Source: an uncultured Alphaproteobacteria bacterium (GTDB lineage Bacteria; Pseudomonadota; Alphaproteobacteria; CALKHQ01). Taken from it: a stretch of 11,132 nt of DNA. The stretch's first letter is position 1, and each line of letters starts with the position of its first letter. The notes beneath the pieces were generated by a model that was not told the origin of the DNA, did no database searches, and was given only the letters and a program-made list of their open reading frames with translations. This document shows positions 1-6,848 of this stretch, one piece after another. The position numbers and the translations under genes were made by a program. The stretch is from NCBI GenBank assembly GCA_937988735.1, contig CALKHQ010000216.1:1-11132 (forward strand), in the 5' to 3' direction.

Positions 1-68
1 GCGTTTCCGTCCCTCGTGCAGGGCCGACGGACCCGGCCTCATCGCCGTTGCGCCCGATGTTGCCGGGT

Positions 69-98
69 GGGCCCGGCCGTTGCAAGGCCGCGGGGCCC
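69..98. repeat. GC-rich inverted repeat
   Basis: GGGCCC then GGCC (69-78) is answered by GGCC (86-89) and GGGCCC (93-98), around a 7-nt loop GTTGCAA, with a 3-nt bulge GCG on the right arm. It could fold as a 10-bp stem. No T-tract follows on either strand, so it is not a canonical intrinsic terminator. In 70% GC DNA such a stem can arise by chance. Confidence 0.35.
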
Positions 99-199
99 GC
101 CTGCGACGACCGGTTGCGGTTCCCTCCCGAGGGGCAGGAGCGGCACCGCGCGGGACGGCCCGCGGACGAACCGGCCGCATGCACCGGCGGTTCCCGTCG

Positions 200-228
200 T
201 TGTGGTCGCGCGGAGCGCGCCCTATCTG
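200..228 (+). promoter_or_regulatory. Weak candidate promoter for glnD
   Basis: TTGTGG (200-205) and TATCTG (223-228) are separated by exactly 17 bp. Each hexamer matches only 3 of 6 bases of the sigma-70 consensus. They lie about 88 bp before the glnD start, in the only slightly AT-richer patch of the upstream region. This is a guess from spacing. Confidence 0.18.
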
Positions 229-315
229 GCATAGTCGCGGCTGCCATCCCCGCCGCGAAGGACCGCCGATGCCGCCCCATCCCGCGCGCCGCCACAGCCA
301 CGAGATCCTGCCGTC

Positions 316-3111
316 ATGGTGCTGAAAGACGTCGAGAACCCGCGGTCGATCATCGACCGCAAGGCGCTGGTCGAGGCGATCGGCGAATATCGCGACATCG
401 CGACCTCGCCGAAGGGCCGGACGGCCGTGCTCGGGTTGCTGAAGGAGGCGCTGCGCAATGGCGAGGCCCGGATCAAGGCCGACTTCCTGCAGGCGCCGGA
501 CGGCGAGAAGGCCGTGCGCGCCAGGGCGCACCTCATCGACCAGCTGATCCGTCTGGTCCACGACTTCTGCGCCGACGTGCTGCACCCGCTGCCGAACCCC
601 ACCGCCGCCGAGCGGCTGAGCGTGATCGCGGTCGGCGGTTACGGCCGCGGCGAGCTCGCCCCCTGTTCCGACATCGACCTGCTGTTCCTGCGCCCCTACA
701 AGCGGGCGCCGCGGACGGAGCAGGTCGTCGAGTCCATGCTCTACCTGCTGTGGGACCTGGGGCTGAAGCTGGGTCACGCCACGCGCTCGGTAGACGAATG
801 CATCCGCCTGTCGCGCACCGACGGCACCATCCGCACCGCCATCCTGGACGCCCGCTGGGTGTGGGGCGACCAGAAGCTGGCGGCCGAGCTGAAGAAGCGG
901 TTCCGCTCCGACCTCGCCGACGGCACCGCCCGCGAGTTCGTCGAGATGAAGCTCGCCGAGCGCGACCAGCGCCATGCCCGGATGGGCGACAGCCGCTATG
1001 TGCTGGAGCCCAACATCAAGGACGGCAAGGGCGGGCTGCGCGACCTCCACACCCTCATGTGGATCGCAAAGTACGTCTATGGCGTGGAGACGCTGGACCA
1101 GCTCGTCGAACGCAAGGTGCTGACCCGGGGCGAGGTCGCGGCCTTCGCCCGGGCCCAGGGCTTCCTGTGGACGGTGCGCTGCCAGCTCCACTACCTGGTC
1201 GGCCGGCCGGAGGAGCGGCTGACCTTCGAGGTGCAGCCGGAGATCGCCCACCGGCTGGGCTACACCGACCACGCCGGCTCGACCGAGGTCGAGCGCTTCA
1301 TGAAGCGCTACTTCCTCACCGCCAAGGAGGTCGGCGACCTCACCCGCATCTTCTGCGCGACCCTGGAGGCGGAGCAGACCAAGCCGCGGTTCCGCATGCC
1401 GCGGCTCAGACTGCGGCGGGGCGAGACCGGCGGCTTCACCATGGATTCCGGCCGGCTGGCCATCACCGACGAAGCCGCCTTCCTCGCCGACCCGCGCAAC
1501 CTGCTGCGCCTGTTCCACGTCGCCCAGCGCCACCAGGTGGACATCCACCCCCGCGCGCTGCAGACCGTGACCCGCAACCTGCGGCTGGTGGACCGGACCC
1601 TGCGCGAGGATCCGGAGGCCAACCGGCTGTTCATGGAGATGCTGACCGGCGACGACCCGGAACTCACCCTCCGCCGGCTGAACGAGGCCGGCGTGTTCGG
1701 CCGCTTCATCCCCGAGTTCGGCCGCATCGTCGCGCAGATGCAGTACAACATGTACCACGTCTACACGGTGGACGAGCACACCATCTACGCCATCGGCCAG
1801 CTGGCGCGGATGGAGCGCGGCGAACTGGTGGACGAGCTGCCGCTGGCCAGCGACCTGATCCAGAAGGTGGTCTCGCGCCGGGTGCTCTACGTGTCGGTGC
1901 TGCTGCACGACATCGCCAAGGGCCGCGGCGGCGACCATTCGGAGCTGGGGGCGCGGGTGGCGCGCCGGCTGTGCCCGCGGCTGGGCATGACCGCGGAGGA
2001 GACCGAGACGGTCGCCTGGCTGGTTCTGCACCACCTGGTCATGAGCGAGACCGCCTTCAAGCGCGACCTCGGCGACCCCAAGACCATCGAGGACTTCGTC
2101 CACCTGGTGCAGTCGCCGGAGCGGCTGCGCCTGCTGCTGGTGCTGACGGTCGCCGACATCCGCGCCGTGGGGCCGCAGATCTGGAACGGCTGGAAGGCGA
2201 GCCTGCTGCGCGAGCTCTACCACGTCGCCAACGAGGCGCTGGTCGGCGGGCTGGAGGTGGCGGCGGCGCGCGAGCGGGTGGCGCACAAGCTCGCCGAGCT
2301 GCGCACGCTGCTCGCCGACTGGCCGGAGGAGGAGTTCGCCGCCCACGTCGCCCGCGGCTTCGACGCCTACTGGCTGTCCTACGACGTGGAGACGCTGGCG
2401 GCCCACGCCCGCATGGTCCGCGCCGCCGAGATCGAGGACCTGCCGCTCGCGGTGCAGACCCGGGTGGACAAGGACAAGGCGGTCACCGAGGTCATCATCT
2501 ACACCCACGACCAGCCCGGCCTGTTCTCGCGCATCGCGGCCGCGCTCACCGTCGCCGGCGCCGACGTCGTGGATGCCCGCATCCACACGCTGAACAACGG
2601 CCGCGCGCTCGACACCTTCCGCGTGCAGGACACGATCAGCCACGGCGGCGTGCCCGCCGCCTTCGACCGCCCCGACCGGCTGGCCAAGCTCGCGAGCTAT
2701 CTGGAGCAGAGCTTCCGCAACCGGCTGCGGGTGAAGAAGGTGATGACCGAACGCACCTTCCAGCCCAAGCGGCACCGGGTGTTCAAGGTCGAGCCGCGGG
2801 TGCTGATCGACCAGAAGGCGAGCGCCACCTGCACGGTGATCGAGGTCAACGGCATGGACCGGCCGGGCCTGCTCTATGCGCTGACCCGCGCGCTTGCCGA
2901 GCGCAACATCGTGATCTGCTCGGCCAAGATCTCCACCTTCGGCGAGCGGGCGGTGGACGTGTTCTACGTGCAGGACTTGGTCGGCACCAAGATCATGCAC
3001 GAATCGAAGCTCGCGGCCGTGCGCCGCAAGCTGATGAGCGTGCTGACGGAGACCGGAACGGTGGAGGCAATCCCCGAATCCGCCGCCGCGGAGAGCCAGG
3101 CCGCCGCCTGA
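316..3111 (+). CDS. glnD: Bifunctional [protein-PII] uridylyltransferase / uridylyl-removing enzyme
   Basis: GlnD senses glutamine and adds UMP to, or removes it from, PII proteins (GlnB/GlnK) in the cytoplasm, steering glutamine synthetase and nitrogen-regulated transcription. The 931-residue product has the full family layout. The nucleotidyltransferase motif GGYGRGEL (107-114) is followed by SDID, with metal-binding Asp119 and Asp121. The HD uridylyl-removing domain shows HVYTVDEHT (481-489), the HD pair His531-Asp532 in LLHDIAKG, and His572-His573. Two ACT domains for glutamine sensing lie at about 723-800 and 836-912, each with an (H/M)D(Q/R)PGL(F/L) signature. E. coli GlnD is about 890 residues, so the length is normal. 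The ATG at 316 is the first plausible start; its Shine-Dalgarno is weak (GAGA about 10 nt upstream). rnhB follows after 66 bp on the same strand. All key residues are present, so both activities should be intact. Confidence 0.97.
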   Translation: MVLKDVENPRSIIDRKALVEAIGEYRDIATSPKGRTAVLGLLKEALRNGEARIKADFLQAPDGEKAVRARAHLIDQLIRLVHDFCADVLHPLPNPTAAERLSVIAVGGYGRGELAPCSDIDLLFLRPYKRAPRTEQVVESMLYLLWDLGLKLGHATRSVDECIRLSRTDGTIRTAILDARWVWGDQKLAAELKKRFRSDLADGTAREFVEMKLAERDQRHARMGDSRYVLEPNIKDGKGGLRDLHTLMWIAKYVYGVETLDQLVERKVLTRGEVAAFARAQGFLWTVRCQLHYLVGRPEERLTFEVQPEIAHRLGYTDHAGSTEVERFMKRYFLTAKEVGDLTRIFCATLEAEQTKPRFRMPRLRLRRGETGGFTMDSGRLAITDEAAFLADPRNLLRLFHVAQRHQVDIHPRALQTVTRNLRLVDRTLREDPEANRLFMEMLTGDDPELTLRRLNEAGVFGRFIPEFGRIVAQMQYNMYHVYTVDEHTIYAIGQLARMERGELVDELPLASDLIQKVVSRRVLYVSVLLHDIAKGRGGDHSELGARVARRLCPRLGMTAEETETVAWLVLHHLVMSETAFKRDLGDPKTIEDFVHLVQSPERLRLLLVLTVADIRAVGPQIWNGWKASLLRELYHVANEALVGGLEVAAARERVAHKLAELRTLLADWPEEEFAAHVARGFDAYWLSYDVETLAAHARMVRAAEIEDLPLAVQTRVDKDKAVTEVIIYTHDQPGLFSRIAAALTVAGADVVDARIHTLNNGRALDTFRVQDTISHGGVPAAFDRPDRLAKLASYLEQSFRNRLRVKKVMTERTFQPKRHRVFKVEPRVLIDQKASATCTVIEVNGMDRPGLLYALTRALAERNIVICSAKISTFGERAVDVFYVQDLVGTKIMHESKLAAVRRKLMSVLTETGTVEAIPESAAAESQAAA

Positions 3112-3177
3112 CCGGCCGCGGTTGACCGGCGCCGGGCCCGGCCGCAGCATGGGCGGACGTGGTGATTCGGGGCATCC

Positions 3178-3801
3178 GTGCCGCATCTGGAGTTCGAGTT
3201 CAGCGTCGGGGCGCCGGCCCTGCGGGTCTGCGGGGTCGACGAGGTGGGCCGCGGTCCGCTGGCCGGGCCGGTGGTGGCGGCCGCCGTGGTGCTGGACCCC
3301 GGGCGGATGCCGCGCGACCTGGCCCGGGCGATCGACGATTCGAAGCAGCTCACGCGGCCGGTGCGCGAGGAGATCCACGCCGCCGTCACCGATCCCGGCT
3401 GCGACTGGGCGCTGTGGTCGATCGGGACCGCGGATGTCGACGAGATCGACCGCATCAACATCCTTCAGGCGAGCCTGCTCGCGATGCGCCGGGCCGTGGC
3501 CGGGCTGCCGGTGCAGCCGGACCACGCGCTGGTCGACGGCAACCGCTGCCCCGACTTCGACGGCCTGCCGGCGACACCGATCGTCGGCGGCGACGGCATC
3601 AGCCTTTCGATCGCCTGCGCCTCCATCGTCGCCAAGGTGCACCGCGACCGGGTGCTGACCGACCTCGCCCGGGTACATCCGCATTACGGGTGGGAACGCA
3701 ACGTCGGCTACGGCACGCCCGAGCACCTGCACGCCCTGCGGCGACACGGGCCGACCCCTCACCATCGCCGCAGCTTTGCGCCAGTTGCGGCGTGCTGTTG
3801 A
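3178..3801 (+). CDS. rnhB: Ribonuclease HII
   Basis: RNase HII cuts the RNA strand of RNA-DNA hybrids and starts removal of single ribonucleotides misincorporated in DNA. The 207-residue product begins with the family signature CGVDEVGRGPLAGPVV, giving catalytic Asp21 and Glu22. It continues with DDSKQLT (53-59), the third acidic residue Asp120 in ALVDGN, and the fourth, Asp157, in ASIVAKVHRDR. HPHYGWERNVGYGTPEH is the usual C-terminal block. The start is GTG with GGGG 5 nt upstream; it places the first catalytic Asp at residue 21, as normal for the family. The C-terminus ends in a short Ala/Cys tail. It lies between glnD (66 bp) and ccrM (92 bp to the ATG), all on the same strand. I recall rnhB beside ccrM in other alphaproteobacteria, but did not check. 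Confidence 0.95.
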   Translation: MPHLEFEFSVGAPALRVCGVDEVGRGPLAGPVVAAAVVLDPGRMPRDLARAIDDSKQLTRPVREEIHAAVTDPGCDWALWSIGTADVDEIDRINILQASLLAMRRAVAGLPVQPDHALVDGNRCPDFDGLPATPIVGGDGISLSIACASIVAKVHRDRVLTDLARVHPHYGWERNVGYGTPEHLHALRRHGPTPHHRRSFAPVAACC

Positions 3802-3833
3802 TGCACCAGAGGCACATTTCGCTGGAGCCTTCT

Positions 3834-3838
3834 GATTC
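3834..3838. promoter_or_regulatory. GANTC site (GATTC) in the ccrM promoter region
   Basis: GATTC is a target of CcrM itself. It lies 55 bp before the ccrM ATG and 5 bp upstream of the -10-like GATAAT at 3844-3849. In Caulobacter, promoters with GANTC near the -10/-35 elements respond to methylation state, often through GcrA, and the ccrM leader there contains GANTC sites. That this site feeds back on ccrM here is inference from position. Confidence 0.5.
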
Positions 3839-3843
3839 AAAAC

Positions 3844-3849
3844 GATAAT
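3844..3849 (+). promoter_or_regulatory. Candidate -10 element of ccrM promoter
   Basis: GATAAT differs from TATAAT at one base and sits in the most AT-rich stretch near ccrM. A start site about 7 nt downstream would give a leader of roughly 38 nt before the ATG at 3894. No good -35 hexamer is found 16-18 bp upstream (GCTGGA or neighbours), so it would need an activator. I found no TTAA-N7-TTAA CtrA box. Confidence 0.3.
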
Positions 3850-3869
3850 CGGGCTCTTGACCGGTTATC
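3844..3869. repeat. 26-bp dyad in the ccrM leader
   Basis: GATAATCGG (3844-3852) and CCGGTTATC (3861-3869) are inverted arms of 9 bp with one mismatch, which would be a G-U pair in RNA, around the 8-nt spacer GCTCTTGA. It overlaps both the GATAAT element and the first five bases of the DnaA box. It may be a protein operator, a leader hairpin, or a weak intrinsic terminator for rnhB, since ACATTTTGCG follows with only four Ts. The sequence alone does not choose between these. Confidence 0.6.
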
Positions 3870-3873
3870 CACA
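3865..3873 (+). promoter_or_regulatory. DnaA box (perfect 9-mer)
   Basis: TTATCCACA is the strong DnaA box consensus without mismatch, ending 20 bp before the ccrM ATG. A second, degraded copy, TTGCGCACA (3876-3884), fits TTWTNCACA at 7 of 9 positions and starts 11 bp later in the same orientation, about one helical turn. DnaA is known both to start replication and to regulate transcription. Function here is inferred from position and from the rarity of such an AT-rich 9-mer in this GC-rich window. Confidence 0.6.
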
Positions 3874-3893
3874 TTTTGCGCACAGTCGCGGCC

Positions 3894-4997
3894 ATGCCGA
3901 GACCGCGTCGCTCATCCACCACTCCGTCCCTGCCGCTCGACCGGATCATCCGGGGCGACTGCATTGCGGGCATGAACGCCCTGCCGGAAGCGAGCGTCGA
4001 CCTGGTGTTCGCCGACCCCCCCTACAACCTGCAGCTGGAAGGCACGCTGCACCGGCCGAACAACACGAAGGTCGACGGCGTCGATGCCGCCTGGGACCGG
4101 TTCGACAGCTTCGCCGAATACGACCGCTTCACCGTCGCCTGGCTCACCGCCGCCCGCCGCATCCTGAAGCCGGACGGCGCGCTGTGGGTGATCGGCAGCT
4201 ACCACAACATCTTCCGCGTCGGCGCCGTCCTGCAGGACCTGGGCTTCTGGCTGCTGAACGACATCATCTGGCGCAAGACCAACCCGATGCCGAACTTCCG
4301 CGGCAAGCGCTTCACCAACGCCCACGAGACACTGCTGTGGTGCGCGAAGGACAAGGAGTCGCGCTATACCTTCAACTACGAGGCGATGAAGGCGCTGAAC
4401 GACGGGCTGCAGATGCGCTCGGACTGGACGCTGCCGATCTGCTCCGGCTCGGAGCGGCTGAAGACGGCGAACGGGGGCAAGGCGCATCCGACCCAGAAGC
4501 CGGAGGCGCTGCTGCACCGGGTGATCCTCGCCTCGACGAAGCCGGGGGACGTGATCGTCGACCCGTTCTTCGGCACCGGCACCACCGGGGCCGCCGCCCG
4601 CAAGCTTGGCCGCCACTACATCGGCTTCGAGCAGGACCCGGACTATGTGACGCTGGCCGAGGAGCGGCTGCGCGGGATCGCGCCGGTGGCGAACCTGGAG
4701 CTGCTGACCACGCCGTCGAAGCGCCAGGAGCCGCGCATCCCGTTCGGCTGGGTGGTCGAGCGCGGGCTGCTCAGGCCGGGCGAGGAACTGACGGACGACC
4801 GGCGCACCCACCGCGCGCTGGTCGCCGCCGACGGCGCGATCATCTGGCGCGGGCAGCGCGGATCGATCCACCAGATCGGCGCGCTGGTGCAGGGGGCGCC
4901 CTCCTGCAACGGCTGGATGTACTGGCACTTCGAGCATCAGGGCCAGCACCTGCCGATCGACCTGCTGCGGCAGCGGCTGCGGGCCGAGCTGAACTGA
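3894..4997 (+). CDS. ccrM: CcrM-type adenine-N6 DNA methyltransferase (GANTC)
   Basis: CcrM methylates the adenine in GANTC on newly replicated hemimethylated DNA, and in alphaproteobacteria it couples replication to cell-cycle transcription. The 367-residue product has motif IV DPPY (41-44) before motif I DPFFGTGTTG (223-232), the beta-class order. Blocks such as WVIGSYHNIFRVG, NDIIWRKTNPMPNF, NAHETLLW, MRSDWTLP and KAHPTQKPEALL match Caulobacter CcrM as I remember it. After about residue 265 comes the RAMA-like C-terminal region, ending IGALVQGAPSCNGWMYWHFE. I chose the ATG at 3894; an in-frame TTG at 3876 would add six residues but lies against the DnaA box. Neither start has a clear Shine-Dalgarno. 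The gene ends 15 bp from the convergent hydrolase gene. With no restriction endonuclease beside it, it looks like a solitary regulatory methyltransferase. Confidence 0.95.
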   Translation: MPRPRRSSTTPSLPLDRIIRGDCIAGMNALPEASVDLVFADPPYNLQLEGTLHRPNNTKVDGVDAAWDRFDSFAEYDRFTVAWLTAARRILKPDGALWVIGSYHNIFRVGAVLQDLGFWLLNDIIWRKTNPMPNFRGKRFTNAHETLLWCAKDKESRYTFNYEAMKALNDGLQMRSDWTLPICSGSERLKTANGGKAHPTQKPEALLHRVILASTKPGDVIVDPFFGTGTTGAAARKLGRHYIGFEQDPDYVTLAEERLRGIAPVANLELLTTPSKRQEPRIPFGWVVERGLLRPGEELTDDRRTHRALVAADGAIIWRGQRGSIHQIGALVQGAPSCNGWMYWHFEHQGQHLPIDLLRQRLRAELN

Positions 4998-5012
4998 CGT
5001 CCGCAGCCGGTC

Positions 5013-6104
5013 TCAGCCGTCGGCCGGCGCCTCGTCGCTGCGCGCGGTGGTGAACTCCTCCGGCATCGGCCGGCGGTCCGCGCCCGACGGCAGCGGCGCG
5101 GCGGGATTGCCGATCCAGGTGATGATGTCGGCCAGCACCACCGGCGCGTTGAGGTCGCGCAGCAGCAGGTGGTAGCCCTTGTCGTAGAAGGCGACCCGCG
5201 GCGCGCAGGCGCTGCCCGGGATATGGCGGCAGTTCTCGAGCCGGGCCACCGCGGCATCCACCGCCCGCTCCGGCAGCACGTCCTCCCGCGCGCCGTAGAG
5301 CATCAGCACCGGCACCGTCACGTCGTCCAGCGCCTCGTAGCCGACGTCCATCAGGCTGACCAGGCCGAAGATGCCGTCCACCCGCGCCTCCTTCAGCACC
5401 AGCGGATCGGCCGCCATCTCGCGCAGCACCTCCAGGTTGTCGGACGGGGTGATGCGGAGCCCGCGGCCGGAGAGCGGCAGCCACGGGGCGAGCCGGCTCA
5501 TCAGCCCCAGCGAGGTCGCCTCGACGATGCTCAGCGTCCGCCAGCCCCAGTAGGCGGGGGCGATCAGGATCAGCCCGGCCACGGGGGCCGGCGCCTTCGC
5601 CACCGCCGCGGTCGCCACCGCGCCGCCCATGCTCTCGCCCATCACGTAGAGCGGCAGGTGCGGGTGCGCGGCGTGAACCATCGCGATCATGCGCTCGGCA
5701 TCGGCGACGAGCACGTCGGTCCCGGCCCAGATTCCGGGCTGGCGGGTGCGGCCGAAGCCGCGCTGGTCATAGGCGTAGACGAGGATGCCGGCCCCGGTCA
5801 GCGCCGGCGCCGGCCGCTCGAACGCCCGGCTGTAGTCGTTGAAGCCGTGGAGCGCCAGGATCACCGCCGTCGCCGCTTCCGGGCCGCCCTCCGGCTGCCA
5901 GACGCGGACCGGGAGCACGGCGCCGTCGGGCGTCACCACCGCGTCGGGCAGCAGGCGCGATTCGACTATGGGCGGGCCGATTTCCTGGACGCGGGGGCTG
6001 CAGGCAGCCGTCAGCGCAGCCGCCATCGCCAGCGCCGCCAGCCGCCATCCGCCGAGGGCCTTCCTGTCCCGCACGTCCGTCTCCGCGCCGCTCCGTCCCG
6101 CCAT
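5013..6104 (-). CDS. Predicted lipoprotein alpha/beta hydrolase (lysophospholipase/monoacylglycerol lipase-like)
   Basis: A 363-residue serine hydrolase of the alpha/beta fold, closest in pattern to the Hydrolase_4/PldB group that cleaves lysophospholipids or monoacylglycerols; the substrate is not known. It shows the oxyanion-side motif LHGFNDYS (85-92), YDQRGFGRT (112-120), the nucleophile elbow GESMGG with Ser158, the acid Asp275 in YGAREDVLP, and His312 in DKGYHLL. The triad is complete. The N-terminus has a basic stretch, a hydrophobic core and the lipobox LTAAC (31-35), so lipidation at Cys35 is predicted. Ser36 after the Cys suggests outer-membrane sorting by the general +2 rule. The ATG at 6104 has AGGA 9 nt upstream; a longer reading to 6215 would run back into the metalloprotease gene and hide the signal peptide. 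It lies 52 bp downstream of that gene and may share its transcript. Confidence 0.87.
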   Translation of the reverse strand: MAGRSGAETDVRDRKALGGWRLAALAMAAALTAACSPRVQEIGPPIVESRLLPDAVVTPDGAVLPVRVWQPEGGPEAATAVILALHGFNDYSRAFERPAPALTGAGILVYAYDQRGFGRTRQPGIWAGTDVLVADAERMIAMVHAAHPHLPLYVMGESMGGAVATAAVAKAPAPVAGLILIAPAYWGWRTLSIVEATSLGLMSRLAPWLPLSGRGLRITPSDNLEVLREMAADPLVLKEARVDGIFGLVSLMDVGYEALDDVTVPVLMLYGAREDVLPERAVDAAVARLENCRHIPGSACAPRVAFYDKGYHLLLRDLNAPVVLADIITWIGNPAAPLPSGADRRPMPEEFTTARSDEAPADG

Positions 6105-6113
6105 CGGCCGGCA

Positions 6114-6117
6114 TCCT
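6114..6117 (-). promoter_or_regulatory. Ribosome binding site deciding the hydrolase start
   Basis: On the minus strand AGGA stands 9 nt before the ATG at 6104. It supports that ATG, which also puts the signal peptide near the N-terminus, over the longer open frame reaching 6215. Confidence 0.5.
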
Positions 6118-6156
6118 ATCACGGATCCGGGCAGGAATTGGGTGATGGAACGCGGC

Positions 6157-6819
6157 TCAGGCCGACAGCGAGACGAGGCTGCCGCGCGGCGCCGTCCCTC
6201 CGGTCCGCCGCCCACCCTCCTGCCGGTTCTCCGCCTGCTGCTCCGCGAGCTCCCGCTCCGCCTTCTGCCGCATCTGGTCGGCGCGGGCGGCGATCGCCCG
6301 GTCCGCCGCCGAAGGTTCGGCCGGCGCCAGCGCGGCCCGCTTCACCTGCTCCATCTTGGCGATCGTCGCCGCCGGGTCGTCGGGCACCGGCGCGGTGTCG
6401 ATCGGCACCTCGCCCGAGGTGGCGTAGCTCCGGCCGTCCGGCCCCTTCTCGTAGCTGTAGCGGGGCGCGCCGGCATGGACGCCGCCGGCGGTCTGGTGCG
6501 CCTGCTCGTGGGTATGCACCTCGCGGTCGCGTTTCTCCAGCCGCTCGACCTCGCGCGCCGCGTCCGCGTCCAGCGGTGCGCCGTCGGGCCCGCGGGGCGC
6601 GCCCGGGTCTGCCTTTGCCGCATCGCCGTCGCGGCGACCGCCCGCCGGGTCGCGGGCCAGGACGGCGCGGGCCTCGGCCGAGAGGCTGACGCTGTCGCTG
6701 CCTGACGCTCCGGCCCCGGCAGATGACGGACCTGTCCCGGCCGGCGCCTGACCGCGCGCGAACGCATGGGCCGCCCGAAGGGCGACGCCGCCGGCGAGAT
6801 CGCTGATTGCCAGGTCCAT
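6157..6819 (-). CDS. SprA-related putative metalloprotease
   Basis: A 220-residue protein of the SprA-related/CJM1_0395 family of putative zinc metalloproteases, for which I know no established function. The core is EVHTHEQAHQTAGG, holding the HExxH zinc motif HEQAH at 104-108. It is followed by the family block with YSYEKGPDGRSYATSGEVPID and by an alpha-helical, Gln/Glu-rich tail. VSLSAEARAVL (about 44-54) is another family-like element. Residues 22-92 are rich in Gly, Ala, Pro and Asp and probably disordered. There is no signal peptide or membrane segment. The ATG at 6819 has GGAGA 5 nt upstream and was preferred to the in-frame GTG at 6843. It starts 57 bp after the rppH stop and ends 52 bp before the lipoprotein hydrolase, so it may lead a two-gene unit. 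Family assignment is from memory of the motif pattern; catalysis is unproven. Confidence 0.75.
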   Translation of the reverse strand: MDLAISDLAGGVALRAAHAFARGQAPAGTGPSSAGAGASGSDSVSLSAEARAVLARDPAGGRRDGDAAKADPGAPRGPDGAPLDADAAREVERLEKRDREVHTHEQAHQTAGGVHAGAPRYSYEKGPDGRSYATSGEVPIDTAPVPDDPAATIAKMEQVKRAALAPAEPSAADRAIAARADQMRQKAERELAEQQAENRQEGGRRTGGTAPRGSLVSLSA

Positions 6820-6824
6820 CCCGG

Positions 6825-6829
6825 TCTCC
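6825..6829 (-). promoter_or_regulatory. Ribosome binding site deciding the metalloprotease start
   Basis: On the minus strand GGAGA lies 5 nt before the ATG at 6819, a good Shine-Dalgarno. The alternative in-frame GTG at 6843 would place this site inside the coding region. Confidence 0.55.
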
Positions 6830-6848
6830 GCATCCGGCCGCACTGGCC

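Larger units (their letters stand above)
1..315. other. Upstream region of glnD, no recognised gene
   Basis: This stretch holds no open frame whose translation I recognise. The frames open through it give Arg/Pro/Ala-rich products typical of chance reading of GC-rich DNA, and one simply continues as a long out-of-frame shadow across glnD. It could contain the tail or leader of a gene lying left of the window. Two weak items are listed separately: a GC-rich hairpin at 69-98 and a poor sigma-70-like hexamer pair at 200-228. Nothing else stands out. Confidence 0.5.

Noticed and set aside
48..3125. A 1025-codon open frame in another plus-strand frame across glnD
   Set aside because: Its translation is Arg/Pro/Ala/Gly-rich with no domain motifs, while the overlapping 316-3111 frame encodes complete GlnD. 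Long stop-free shadows are expected at about 70% GC.
3122..3150. TTGACC with CAGCAT 17 bp later as an rnhB promoter
   Set aside because: The -10 matches only 3 of 6 bases and lies in very GC-rich, palindrome-prone DNA; read-through from glnD is simpler.
3857..3885. TTGACC (3857-3862) as the -35 of a second ccrM promoter
   Set aside because: The position 16-18 bp downstream (around GCACAG) has no resemblance to a -10 element.
3912..4949. A 345-codon minus-strand open frame opposite ccrM
   Set aside because: It is the complement of conserved methyltransferase motifs and shows no family signature itself.
3894..4997. Restriction-modification system around the methyltransferase
   Set aside because: No endonuclease-like gene lies next to it; neighbours are rnhB and a lipase-like gene, and the protein matches solitary CcrM.
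4998..5012. Bidirectional terminator between ccrM and the convergent hydrolase
   Set aside because: The gap is 15 bp, with no clear stem and no T-tract on either strand.
6105..6215. N-terminal extension of the hydrolase to 6215
   Set aside because: It would bury the signal peptide and lipobox and overlap the metalloprotease gene; the ATG at 6104 has a good ribosome binding site.
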